The position numbers were made by a program, and so were the translations under genes. Of a stretch of 64,000 nucleotides of DNA, positions 39,156 to 48,421 are shown piece by piece. The DNA is from Desulfomonile tiedjei (GTDB lineage Bacteria > Desulfobacterota > Desulfomonilia > Desulfomonilales > Desulfomonilaceae). The first letter of the stretch is position 1, and each line of letters begins with the position of its first letter. Below the pieces are notes generated by a model. The model saw only the letters and a list, made by a program, of their open reading frames with translations. It was not told where the DNA came from and did no database searches. Location of the stretch: positions 89,659 to 153,658 of the forward strand of contig JACRDG010000076.1 in the NCBI GenBank assembly GCA_016218715.1, given 5' to 3'.

Positions 39156-41834
39156 TCATCCTTTGAGGCTGCGCATTTTCGCGAGCGCCTCGCCCAGTCC
39201 GGTCAGTTTCGCCGAGAGTTCCGCCTCTCGCTCTTTCTGCTTCTCGATAGCCTCTGGATTGGCCTTGGCGATGAAGTTCTCGTTGGAGAGCTTCTTCTGC
39301 ACTGCGTCAGATTCCTTCTGGATCTTGGCAAGCTCCTTTTCCAGCCGCGCGATTTCCGCTTCCGGATCGATGATCCCTTCAAGCGGGACGTACACGCGGG
39401 CCTCGCCGACCACGGCGGTGGCCGACAAACGAGGCAGAGAGACCTCTTCGTTGGGCTGGGCCAGACCGAAGGTGCTGATACGGCCCAGGATGCAGACCAT
39501 GTCCTGATTCGCAGCCACGACGTCTCGCTCTTCCGTTGACGACGGAATTACGACTACCGGAAGCGGTTTCGACGGTGGAAGGTTCATTTCGGCTCTGATC
39601 GTACGTACCGCGGTGACCAGTTGCATGAGAAGTCCCATATGCGCTTCGGCCGCGTCGTCGATTCGCTTCGGGTCATACTCGGGAAACGGCCCGTTCATTA
39701 CCGTGTTGCCGTTCATCGGGATTCGAGCCGCGATCTCTTCCGTAATAAATGGAATGAAGGGGTGGAGCAAACGCATCAGTGCATCGAGGACGTGCCGCGT
39801 CACCACCGCGGTGCGTTGGGCGTCCGCGCGGTTTTCTCCGGAAAGCGGGATCTTGGCCTGTTCGATGAACCAGTCGCAGAATTCGTGCCAGGTGAATTGA
39901 TAGAGCGTCTGGGCTGCGTCGTTGAAGCGATAGGTCTTGATCGTCTCGTGAACTTCCTGGGTCACGCGCTGCAATCGTGACAAGATCCAGCGCTCTGCCA
40001 GCGGGAGCGTTGCGGAAGGTTCCGGGACCGTCTCCGTCCCCGTCTGTTCCAGATGCGGCAAGGCAAACCGCGCCGCATTCCATATCTTGTTCATGAAATT
40101 CCGATATCCTTCAATCCTCGACTCGGAAAGACGGATATCTCTCCCCTGCGCAGCAAGGGCCGAAAGCGTGAACCGGAAGGCATCCGTCCCGAACTTGTCC
40201 ATCACCATGAGCGGATCGATCACGTTCCCGAGCGATTTGCTCATTTTCTTGCCGTACTCGTCTCTGACGAGCGCGTGGATGTACACGTCGGAAAAAGGGA
40301 CGTCGTTCATGAACTTTAAGCCCATCATCATCATGCGGGCAACCCAGAAGAAGAGGATGTCGAACCCTGTGACGAGACAGGAAGTCGGATAGAACGTCTC
40401 CAGCAACTTGGTCTTTTCCGGCCATCCCATAGTGGAAAAAGGCCAGAGCGCGGACGAGAACCACGTGTCGAGCACGTCGGTTTCTTGATTCAGATGGCTT
40501 CCGTGACAGGAAGGGCATTCGGTCGGCGTTTCGCGGGCGACGATGACCTCGTGGCAGTCTTCGCACGTCCAGGCCGGGATGCGATGCCCCCACCAGATCT
40601 GCCGCGAGATACACCAGTCGCGTATCCCGGTCATCCAATTGCGGTACGTGGCGCTCCACTGGGCAGGAATGATCCGGGTCATCCTGTCGCCGTTGGGATT
40701 TTCCACCGCATCCAGTGCTTCCTTGGCGAGGGATTCGACCTTGACGAACCACTGTTTCGAGATGAGGGGTTCGACCACGTCCTTGCAGCGATAGCAGCGC
40801 CCCAGCCCCACCACGTACGGCTCTATTTTGACGAGGAACCCCTTCTCATCGAGTTCCTTCACAATGGCTTCACGGCACTGGTACCGGTCCATGCCGCTGA
40901 AATGGATGCCGTTCTCGTTGATGCGGCCGTGGCTGTCCATGATGGTGACGTGATCGAGATGGTGTCTGAGGGAGAGTTCAAAGTCGGTAAGGTCGTGCGA
41001 AGGGGTCACCTTGAGCGCACCCGTGCCGAAGTCCGTTGCTACGATGGGATCTCCGATGATTCTCAGTCTTCGGTTCACCAGCGGCAGAATGGCGTACTTG
41101 CCCAGGAGGTGCTGGTATCGTTCGTCACCCGGGTTGACCGCCACCGCGGTGTCCCCCAGCATCGTTTCGGGGCGGGTAGTCGCCACGACCAGCGCTTCGT
41201 CGGAATCTTCCACAGGATAGCGTATATGCCAGAGATGCCCCTGCGCGTCTTCGTGCTCCACTTCCAGGTCGGAGAGCGCCGTATGACAGCGAGGGCACCA
41301 GTTGACGATATAGTCGCCCTTGTAGATGAGCCCCTCCTGGTACAGTCGGACGAAAACTTCCCGTACCGCTCGCGAAAGACCCGAGTCCATGGTGAAGCGT
41401 TCTCGTTCCCAGTCACAGGAGCAACCGAGCCGCTTGAGCTGGTTGATGATCACGCCCCCCGAGTGCTCCTTCCACGCCCATACGCGCCGGATGAATTCCT
41501 CGCGGCCCACGTCCTGTCGCTTGAGGCCTTCCTGAGCCAGCTGCTTTTCCACGACGTTCTGGGTAGCAATTCCTGCGTGGTCGGTGCCGGGCATCCAGAG
41601 GGTGTTGTACCCGTTCATGCGGTGATAGCGGATCAAGATGTCCTGAAGCGTATTGTTCAGGGCATGCCCCATATGGAGGGACCCAGTGACATTGGGCGGG
41701 GGGATCACAATGGAGTACTCTTTGCCGGTCTTTTCTTCCTGCGCGTGAAACAGCTTTTTCTCTTCCCAGTAGGAGTACCAACGTTTCTCGATCTCTGCGG
41801 GCTCATACGCCTTGGGTAATATATCCTGACCCAT
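39156..41834 (-). CDS. valS: Valyl-tRNA synthetase
   Basis: ValRS charges tRNA-Val. The 892-residue protein has the HIGH-type motif GSLHMGHALN at 52-61, the editing domain (TTRPETMLGDTAVAVNPGD), the KMSKS loop (YGKKMSKSLGNVIDPL), an anticodon-binding domain and the C-terminal coiled coil (AEIARLEKELAKIQKESDAV) characteristic of ValRS. GAGGAG stands six bases ahead of the ATG. No leader peptide or attenuator was seen upstream. Confidence 0.98.
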   Translation of the reverse strand: MGQDILPKAYEPAEIEKRWYSYWEEKKLFHAQEEKTGKEYSIVIPPPNVTGSLHMGHALNNTLQDILIRYHRMNGYNTLWMPGTDHAGIATQNVVEKQLAQEGLKRQDVGREEFIRRVWAWKEHSGGVIINQLKRLGCSCDWERERFTMDSGLSRAVREVFVRLYQEGLIYKGDYIVNWCPRCHTALSDLEVEHEDAQGHLWHIRYPVEDSDEALVVATTRPETMLGDTAVAVNPGDERYQHLLGKYAILPLVNRRLRIIGDPIVATDFGTGALKVTPSHDLTDFELSLRHHLDHVTIMDSHGRINENGIHFSGMDRYQCREAIVKELDEKGFLVKIEPYVVGLGRCYRCKDVVEPLISKQWFVKVESLAKEALDAVENPNGDRMTRIIPAQWSATYRNWMTGIRDWCISRQIWWGHRIPAWTCEDCHEVIVARETPTECPSCHGSHLNQETDVLDTWFSSALWPFSTMGWPEKTKLLETFYPTSCLVTGFDILFFWVARMMMMGLKFMNDVPFSDVYIHALVRDEYGKKMSKSLGNVIDPLMVMDKFGTDAFRFTLSALAAQGRDIRLSESRIEGYRNFMNKIWNAARFALPHLEQTGTETVPEPSATLPLAERWILSRLQRVTQEVHETIKTYRFNDAAQTLYQFTWHEFCDWFIEQAKIPLSGENRADAQRTAVVTRHVLDALMRLLHPFIPFITEEIAARIPMNGNTVMNGPFPEYDPKRIDDAAEAHMGLLMQLVTAVRTIRAEMNLPPSKPLPVVVIPSSTEERDVVAANQDMVCILGRISTFGLAQPNEEVSLPRLSATAVVGEARVYVPLEGIIDPEAEIARLEKELAKIQKESDAVQKKLSNENFIAKANPEAIEKQKEREAELSAKLTGLGEALAKMRSLKG

Positions 41835-42403
41835 GAAAGCTCCTCGACGATGATGTAGATGGTATTGTCAACACGTAATCTTTCTCTATGCCACAATCGA
41901 GGGACGAAGACAACCGTCGTGCACCCACCGATGTTGTCTCAGATCGTTGCTGGGCCTTCTCCACTAACTGGGTGTCTTGATGGCAGGGAAGGGCTGGCAG
42001 GTAGGCAAACTGAGGACGGCCTCCCACATTGGTTGCTGGGGATTCGCAGATCGGGTGGGGAAATCTCGAAGGAGGATTTGCTGGTCCAACGCCGGGTTCT
42101 AAGTCCGTACCGGGGAGAGTGTGCCGTCGAATCTGGAGAAGTCGATTAGGACAGCAAACGGGGCGAACTCAGGGAGATCAATCACGCTAACGCACGAGAG
42201 TCGTGGGCGTACATGTCCGTCACTCTGCACGCAGTGCTGGGCAGGGTCGGGCCGTACGCGTCAATGCTCGTCGTTGCCAGGGGACGCGTCTCGGATCCTA
42301 CGGCAACGATAGGGCGTTCAAGCGTCCAGGTTTGACTCACGCCTTCCGCGGCGGGAGTGGAGGAGAAAATCTCCACGCGGAGCGCCGTAACAGGCTCCAA
42401 ACA
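41835..42403. other. 569-base gap upstream of valS
   Basis: Short frames here do not look like genes. No repeat of the families seen elsewhere and no structured RNA was recognised. A TTGACA (minus, about 41870) lies 40 bases ahead of valS without a good -10 at the right distance. Confidence 0.4.
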
Positions 42404-42778
42404 TTACTTGCCGAAGCACATTACTTGCAAAATGAAGAAAGGGGTCCATTCGTCGTCGGCTGCAGGACCCTCCAGATGCGCGTACACTTTGCACTTGAAG
42501 ACGCCGTTGCTCAATTGAGAATAGTCTTCTTCCGTGATCTCAAAGTACACGCTCTTGACACGCCTGGCCTCTGGTGCAGGCGAGTTGCCGAAAAACATGT
42601 CCACAGATCGAAATGAAACGTGCACGGCCAACGTTTCTTCGGGCACACTGAATGTGCATGGCTGGACCAGTTTATCCTTAATGGAAGTGCGATCGGGCAT
42701 CTCTTGGGCATTGACTCTGCCGTACGCGAACCCGATGAGGCGAAGCGGGGTTTTCAACTGAATAAAATCTTCGGGCAT
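42404..42778 (-). CDS. Uncharacterised small protein
   Basis: With the ATG at 42778, which has GAGGAG eight bases ahead, the product has 124 residues and starts MPEDFIQLKTPLRLIGFAYG. It alternates strand-like segments (TLAVHVSFRSVDMFF, RRVKSVYFEITEED, FKCKVYAHLEGPAADDEWTP) and ends FFILQVMCFGK. No signal peptide. I do not recognise the family. It is the last gene in a minus-strand run below the repeat proteins and the outer-membrane barrel. An unrelated 45-base upstream extension of the frame is ignored. Confidence 0.6.
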   Translation of the reverse strand: MPEDFIQLKTPLRLIGFAYGRVNAQEMPDRTSIKDKLVQPCTFSVPEETLAVHVSFRSVDMFFGNSPAPEARRVKSVYFEITEEDYSQLSNGVFKCKVYAHLEGPAADDEWTPFFILQVMCFGK

Positions 42779-42862
42779 TGGCCGTCTCCTCATTTGTACC
42801 CCCGGTAAACTGACACCCGTCACCTGGAGGCACGGTGGAACCAGTGGCTAAAATCAGTCTAT

Positions 42863-43189
42863 TCATCGAAGGCCTTCTGCAGAACCCAACCGGCCCATCT
42901 GCACCTGTTCTGACCCGACAGTCACCCCCAGACCCGGGCGCCCGGGAGTGGCACTGAGTCCTCGAATATCAATCCCCGCTTGCGCGTCTTGCCCCTCCGC
43001 AGGCAATGCGATCGCCCTGAAATCTACGCTGGAGCCTGGTCCAGCCTTCGCAGGCAGACCTGGCGGGCCTAACTCCTCCAGCCCATTCGACAGCCACAGC
43101 GGGCTCGCGTCGCCGGATGCGGCCGGACCATCCAGGCTCTGCCCATCGCCGCTTCTGCTCGACGACAGAATACTGTCAAATGTGACCAT
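42863..43189 (-). CDS. Gly/Pro-rich repeat protein, short paralogue
   Basis: A 108-residue product starting MVTFDSILSSSRSGDGQSLD, chosen because AAAGGAGGT lies ten bases ahead of this ATG. It contains two units that match the neighbouring repeat protein: LPAKAGPGSSVDFRAIAL and IDIRGLSATPGRPGLGVTV followed by GSEQVQMG, compared with IDVRGLAAPAPPSRPGPGAA then VGFEQI in the neighbour. It has no signal peptide. It is likely a duplicated and degraded or shortened copy; a longer frame upstream to 43498 runs antisense to nothing real and overlaps the neighbour's end in another frame. Confidence 0.5.
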   Translation of the reverse strand: MVTFDSILSSSRSGDGQSLDGPAASGDASPLWLSNGLEELGPPGLPAKAGPGSSVDFRAIALPAEGQDAQAGIDIRGLSATPGRPGLGVTVGSEQVQMGRLGSAEGLR

Positions 43190-43253
43190 GCCTCGCATAC
43201 CTCCTTTCAAGCACCATGCCTTGAGGCTCTCGCTCCGACCAGAGTGCCATGTC

Positions 43254-43745
43254 TCAGTTCGCCACACCCGTGGCTGTCCCCGCCGGTGGTCGGCGCACCG
43301 GACGCAGTTGCTGAAACCCGACTCCAGAACCGGGGCCTTTACGACTAACTGGAGGCGGGGTGGGGACCTGTGAAAACTCGAGGCCAGCACCACCTCCCGT
43401 TCTGCTGGGTGCCGGGGGCTGGTTGATCTGTTCGAATCCCACCGCCGCTCCTGGCCCCGGTCTACTCGGCGGTGCGGGTGCTGCCAGTCCCCTGACATCT
43501 ATGGTCCCGGTCTCCGGGTCAACGGACCGGATGATGTCTCGCCGCAACCGCTCAACCGGCGGCACGGGCGGAGGCGCCACCGGCCTGTATTGCTGCAACA
43601 CATTGAGCCTTCCGGGAATCACCTGCGCGGGGCTCAGGTCCACACAGACCAGGGTGAACAGAACCACCAATCCCAGTGCTTTGACTACGTGCGCGGGTAC
43701 CCGCATCTCGAAGTTACTTTTCTTATTCAGACCGTTTAGAAACAT
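43254..43745 (-). CDS. Exported Gly/Pro-rich tandem-repeat protein
   Basis: The 163-residue product has a signal-like N-terminus (VKALGLVVLFTLVCVDLSPA, residues about 21-40) and then three imperfect repeats of about 20 residues: PSRPGPGAAVGFEQINQP, PSRTGGGAGLEFSQVPTP and VSRKGPGSGVGFQQLRPV. Just before them is the unit SVDPETGTIDVRGLAAP. I know of no family with this pattern. The ATG at 43745 has GAGG seven bases upstream; an open extension of 36 bases is not used. It lies 51 bases after the stop of the large outer-membrane barrel, so they are probably one transcript. Confidence 0.65.
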   Translation of the reverse strand: MFLNGLNKKSNFEMRVPAHVVKALGLVVLFTLVCVDLSPAQVIPGRLNVLQQYRPVAPPPVPPVERLRRDIIRSVDPETGTIDVRGLAAPAPPSRPGPGAAVGFEQINQPPAPSRTGGGAGLEFSQVPTPPPVSRKGPGSGVGFQQLRPVRRPPAGTATGVAN

Positions 43746-43796
43746 AGTTACCTCGTGGCGATGATAAGCGACCGAATGCACCGAACCGGCCCTCCG

Positions 43797-45692
43797 TCAA
43801 TAGGTTGCGGCCACCCGGATTTCTATCCCGTACACCGGGTCAATCGTCCGCTCGGAATTGACCCCCCAATTGTTTGCGGCACTAGGGTTTGTCCAGTTGG
43901 GGACCGACCTGTCGATACAGGCGTAGGTGAACCATTTTCCGGGTTGCCAATAGGACCAGCGCGTGTCGACAAAACAGCCTTCGGCCAATTGCCAGGTCAA
44001 GCCCGTAGTCACTTCCCAACCCAGATCATTGTCCGGAATGGAAGGACTGGAATTGGCAAAAGTTCCGCGGATCGAGTAGTTCACGGTTCCAAACCCACCG
44101 GAATCGACTCCCTGGACGGTCGGTCTAATGTACCCCAAGCCGTATCCGTGGGCATTTCTGACAGCCTTGAAAAATGAACCAAAGACGAGCAGATTGGCTG
44201 CAAGCATGTAATCTGCCTTGGCTCCCCAGACCGTCGCAGCGGAGATGTGTGCAGGAGCATTCACGCCTCCGCCGAAGAGATAATTTAACTGCATGGAGTA
44301 CGGATCAAAGACACCCGTAGGTGATTGAACGTCGAACTGAACAAAAGGCTGTCGGTCGAGAAGAATTCCATGCCGCCGGTCCTGGCCAGGCATGTACCCA
44401 AACAAGCCTTTCAAAGCTGATGGTCCGAAAGAAACTCCTGCCTCAGCCAAGAAACGCCACGATTCGATATATCGAGGTCGAAAGCGGCTGACACCGCCCC
44501 CAAGTCCATCGAACTCAGGCAACAGCGCGCCGGTGACAGGATCCCAGACCTGTCCATCAAAGGTTCTCTGGAACCTAAGAATCTGATTAAACCAATCCAG
44601 TTCTGCACTACCGAAAAAACGGCCGTTATTGTAGGCAAAAAACGCCCATCCTTCCGTGAGGTACAGCTCCTGGGTGGGTGTGTGCCAACGTATCAAGAAA
44701 GGAGGAAAATTACTGGCTACTAGCTCCGGGCCAGCGTGCAACGTGGTCCGAGTGGTTCCGATGCCGACGGTCATGTCGATGGACTGATACAAAAGATACG
44801 CAATCCAGTTCTGTTCCAGGCCTGCAGAGACGTCCTGCGCGTTATACGGGGTGGTGAGATTCGCATTGATTCTCTGCCAAGGAACCGTCCCGAACCCAAT
44901 CCTCAACGTTGCCGGGGCAAGGGCCGACCCCGCAAAGGAGCCTTTGACTCGAGGAAACGCCTCGTCGTCCGGTCCGGGTTCGTCTTCCTCGTCCGCTACT
45001 TCGGTTCTGTACCGCCCCCATGCTGAAGGATTGAACCAGGACAAGACCCCCCGGGGAAGAATTCCGCGTGCCACCAAAGACGTCAAAATATCCGGAACAA
45101 CCAGGTCTCGCTCGAAGAGAAGGTACTCTTGCGTACGGATGTCGGTGAACTCAAGTCCCAGGCCTTGTTGGAAGGGGCGCTTTCCGAAAATTATTCTGAA
45201 TATGGGGAGATCCGCCTCAACAGACCACATGTTCAGGGAGGTGATGGACATTGGATTGAAAGCGCCAGGAGCGGTGGACGATTCGTAGAGGTTGATGTTG
45301 TACCGGCCCTTCACGCGGAGCCACTCGTTTCCAAGGCCGGGGTCGACGGTGAGACCGACCTGACTGTTGGTCACATTACTGCCGGAGGCAAACGAATTGA
45401 CATCCGGTCGGTTACCCACCCAACTGTTCAAGGTGGCGTACAGACTGGCGGTGACGCTGTTATCTAGGTCGTACGGGCCAAAGAAGCCGTTTCTTCCTTG
45501 CTGCCCATACTGCAAATAGCCCCACTGGCTCTTGGCCTGTCCGATTTCGAAAGACAGCGTCATTGCGTCCGCGGACCGAACACCGACGCACACGTAAACC
45601 CATACCCACAACCCAAACCACAGCCCCAATGCCAACGCCCGCGAGGGTGCAGCGGATACCCATACAACTGCGAACCAGCGCCTCAGAGACAC
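43797..45692 (-). CDS. Putative outer-membrane beta-barrel protein
   Basis: With the GTG at 45692 (AGGAGG eight bases ahead) the protein has about 631 residues. It has a long, hydrophobic signal sequence (ALALGLWFGLWVWVYVCVGV, cut expected after SADA), then a sequence dominated by alternating polar and aromatic residues with many Gly, Asn and Tyr, as in large porins. The C-terminus IEIRVAATY ends on an aromatic residue, the recognition mark for BAM insertion. There are acidic loops (VADEEDEPGPDDEAFPRVKG). It resembles Desulfobacterota porin-like proteins in general layout; the substrate is unknown. Confidence 0.7.
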   Translation of the reverse strand: MSLRRWFAVVWVSAAPSRALALGLWFGLWVWVYVCVGVRSADAMTLSFEIGQAKSQWGYLQYGQQGRNGFFGPYDLDNSVTASLYATLNSWVGNRPDVNSFASGSNVTNSQVGLTVDPGLGNEWLRVKGRYNINLYESSTAPGAFNPMSITSLNMWSVEADLPIFRIIFGKRPFQQGLGLEFTDIRTQEYLLFERDLVVPDILTSLVARGILPRGVLSWFNPSAWGRYRTEVADEEDEPGPDDEAFPRVKGSFAGSALAPATLRIGFGTVPWQRINANLTTPYNAQDVSAGLEQNWIAYLLYQSIDMTVGIGTTRTTLHAGPELVASNFPPFLIRWHTPTQELYLTEGWAFFAYNNGRFFGSAELDWFNQILRFQRTFDGQVWDPVTGALLPEFDGLGGGVSRFRPRYIESWRFLAEAGVSFGPSALKGLFGYMPGQDRRHGILLDRQPFVQFDVQSPTGVFDPYSMQLNYLFGGGVNAPAHISAATVWGAKADYMLAANLLVFGSFFKAVRNAHGYGLGYIRPTVQGVDSGGFGTVNYSIRGTFANSSPSIPDNDLGWEVTTGLTWQLAEGCFVDTRWSYWQPGKWFTYACIDRSVPNWTNPSAANNWGVNSERTIDPVYGIEIRVAATY

Positions 45693-47132
45693 GACTCCGC
45701 CCTCCTCATGCCCCTCCAAGAGGAAACGTCATCACCCCATTCGAAGCCATGAAACGTTCAGTTAAACGAACGCCCGCTACGTCATCTATGAGAAAAGTCA
45801 ATCTGTTTCGTTGAGCAACCAGGGAGGCCCCGCAACGTCAGCATAATCTTCTTGACACATTCGAGTCAACATTTTTGTCACTCTCAAGGAGAGAAAGTTA
45901 TCCCGGATGCGCGACTGATTCCCGAGTATAGGAGTCAGTGTTTGAAGAACTGACCCTTTGTTTGGCTGGAATGAGAGCATGTTTAGAGAGCACAGTCCTG
46001 CCGAGGCCTCATAAACGGTAAATGCATTACCGATAAGGCGTTTCCGACGCCTCCCTGCTCCGCGTCAACACTGGGAGAAAGAGTACTCTATGCCGGGGCA
46101 GCCCCCAAGGTGCGCCACCGCAGCCCGCTGAGCGTAGTCACCGGACGAAGCAATAAGGAGGTTGGATTCCTACCCGGCGTCCGCACACGCGCACGCTTCG
46201 ATGCATGTCGCGCGTTCGACCGCAATGCTGCTGGCGGTCACGTTCGGCCCTGGCGACGACAGGCGAGTCTTGTACCTCCTCGCTGACAGAGAGAAACCAC
46301 CAGACGGTCCCGGGTCATTTCAGATAACTCGCCGGGGTGCGCTCAACCCAAACTCCCGGTCCGCCGAAGCCTCGGCACGTGATTCTTCGTTCTGGGGATT
46401 CCGATACCTTTCATAACTTTCTGTGTGCGCGCCGGGGGGGGCGGACAGAGTCGATATCCAAGCATCCCTCTCAGGCTTTCCTCATAGGTGATTCCACGGA
46501 ACAGCCCCGACCGTTATGGCCGGGGCACTCCCGATCCGGAGGTTTCTGCTCAGAAGCCCGGAACCGGTGGTGTCGTTGCCATGGTTCTTCCATAGGATGC
46601 TCGCGGCTGACTTCTCCCTGGACCTCTCCGGCCTTCCCCGCGAAACCCACCAGGGTTTTGATCCGCGATTGCAGAGGCCGGCAGCTTGGGACGAACACTT
46701 CAGCATCGGCCGGTTCGGTTCTGCCACCTCAGGATTGCTCTGCGGAAGTCTCCCGGTTCAGTCACACCGAATCACCGGGCGAGTGGGATCATTCTCAACT
46801 CGTGCAAACCGATCGTCCAGTCCACCCCGCTGAAGGGGGTCTCGGTCGGGAGGCGGGAGCGGTGCGCGCCCGGGACCGCGGGCGATCAGCGCGTAGCCGG
46901 GAAGGCGAGGCGGGAATCTCACCGCGGGGTCGAGACAAGGCTGTGCGGGGGGATTTACGGATAATGGTTTGGAATATCAGGAGAAACACACGAGGCAGTC
47001 AGGACATTGATAAAGTGATTTCTAGCTTTTTAATCCAACTTCTTGAAGATCAAGGCACTTTTTTGCTTGACATAATTCCAAATAAGTTTAATCTCCACAT
47101 CGCAACATATTAGATCCCTGAGGGAGGGTGCT
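45693..47132. other. 1.4-kb stretch without a credible gene
   Basis: Several frames up to 258 codons are open, but their composition is Arg/Ser/Pro-rich and lacks start sites, domains and strand-consistent codon use. The last 160 bases (about 46,975-47,132) are sharply A+T-rich and hold a promoter for the next gene. Two GC hairpins (for example CCCCGACCGTTATGGCCGGGG near 46506, written here as arms CCCCG and CGGGG) were seen. Confidence 0.5.
47067..47094 (+). promoter_or_regulatory. Promoter for the 47133 outer-membrane gene
   Basis: TTGACA (47067-47072), a 16-base spacer and TAATCT (47089-47094) lie in an A+T-rich segment 38 bases before the ATG at 47133. Confidence 0.6.
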
Positions 47133-48143
47133 ATGTTAGGAAAATATCAAAAGCACTTGGTTATATTAACGATTTTGCTGGCCATGGCCTGTACGGCCGC
47201 TGCCGCGGATTCCACGTCTCCTCTGTACGCATCCAATTCTGAGGCGAGTCTTGACGCCAGACCTGAATACAAAGGGATCGCCAAGGTGAGACCAGGCTCA
47301 CCCGGCGTCACGAAGGTGCGCCCCTCCTTCGGCTTCTCTTCTGGATTCGATGCACTCTCGCGCTTCAACCCTGTTACCTGGGGTCCGGACTGCTGGCTCC
47401 CGGTTCCTGCGAAGGGTCAGTTTGTCGTCGCTCCGCGGGTCTTCTTCGCCACCCTCCACGGCCAGATATCCAGAGGGGCGGAGCTAACGGGCGGTCCGAG
47501 CCAGGTCATAGATTTTGACGATCACCTCGGCTTCAGGAAGACCGGAAACACTATCTGGAGCATTGGGGTCATGTACCAATTCCGACCCCGGTGGGGCCTG
47601 ACGTATTCCTTCAGCCCTATGGTTATGGAAGGAAATCAGACGCCGCTGACCGGCTTCACCTTCATGGGACAAACCTTCGCTACGGGGAATGTGATCCACT
47701 CAAAGTGGGAACGTTACGAACATCGCGCAGGATTGTTCTTCGACATCAGCAGGACTCCGAACAGCATGACAAGGCTTTACGCAGACTGGCTCCACCTCCG
47801 GGATCGCCTCAGCATCGGGGCCGCGATCACCGGCGGCGCAACGGCAGTCACCTGGGACAACCCGAAGAACATGGCCGTCGTTGGGGTGGAGTTTGAGAAA
47901 TGCCTTAAGAACTACCGTGGCAACACGCTGGCCCTGACCGGCAAAGGCGGGGTCGCGTTCCTGGACGACAACGTCGGTTATGAGGCGGAAGCAGCGCTCA
48001 ATTACTTGATTCCGATCAAAACCGGCCGCTATGGGTTCGTCAAAGGCGGGTACCGTTACGTGAACCTGAAGAGAGACAAGCCGCGCAGCCTATTCCAAAC
48101 GACCATGGACGGGGCTTTCGTGGAGCTTGGGTTCCTTTTCTAA
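47133..48143 (+). CDS. Outer-membrane beta-barrel protein
   Basis: The 336-residue protein has a clear signal peptide (KHLVILTILLAMACTAAAA, cut near AAA-DS), then a barrel-like sequence of amphipathic strands rich in Gly, Tyr and Phe, e.g. WGLTYSFSPMVMEGNQ, HRAGLFFDISRTPNSMTRL and YGFVKGGYRYVNL, ending with the aromatic GFLF. It looks like a small porin or an OmpW/OmpA-like barrel. The function is unknown. The SD is GAGGGAGGG before the ATG, and the gene is followed by its own terminator. Confidence 0.75.
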   Translation: MLGKYQKHLVILTILLAMACTAAAADSTSPLYASNSEASLDARPEYKGIAKVRPGSPGVTKVRPSFGFSSGFDALSRFNPVTWGPDCWLPVPAKGQFVVAPRVFFATLHGQISRGAELTGGPSQVIDFDDHLGFRKTGNTIWSIGVMYQFRPRWGLTYSFSPMVMEGNQTPLTGFTFMGQTFATGNVIHSKWERYEHRAGLFFDISRTPNSMTRLYADWLHLRDRLSIGAAITGGATAVTWDNPKNMAVVGVEFEKCLKNYRGNTLALTGKGGVAFLDDNVGYEAEAALNYLIPIKTGRYGFVKGGYRYVNLKRDKPRSLFQTTMDGAFVELGFLF

Positions 48144-48189
48144 GCTGCTTGCTTGGTTCGCCGGTTTACCCACCTCCCCCGATTTCATT

Positions 48190-48250
48190 GCCCGACCGGC
48201 TCATGATTACATACCCTCCAGAGTCCGACTCTCCGGTCGGGCTTTCTTTC
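48190..48250 (+). terminator. Intrinsic terminator after the 47133 gene
   Basis: A perfect 10-bp stem (GCCCGACCGG at 48190-48199 with CCGGTCGGGC at 48233-48242) and a T-rich tail (TTTCTTTC). Confidence 0.8.
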
Positions 48251-48421
48251 TGGGGAGGAGCAACCACGCTGCTCCCCAAGAAAGGGCCTTGTCGGTTCAA
48301 ACGATTTCGCGTTTAGACATGCCATCCCGGGGAACTGCTTTGTGCCGGCAAGTTCGCCCGAGCCCCTTCGTTGAAACCAAATCGGTAAGAATCCGCCCGC
48401 AGGTTCGGCAGATGAGCGCGC

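Noticed and set aside
42863..43498. Full-length 211-codon frame
   Set aside because: Only the part after 43189 has a ribosome binding site and the repeat units; the upstream half overlaps the paralogous gene in another frame.
46337..47113. Open frame of 258 codons
   Set aside because: Arg/Ser/Pro-rich, no ribosome binding site, no domain, and the end runs through the A+T-rich promoter region of the next gene.
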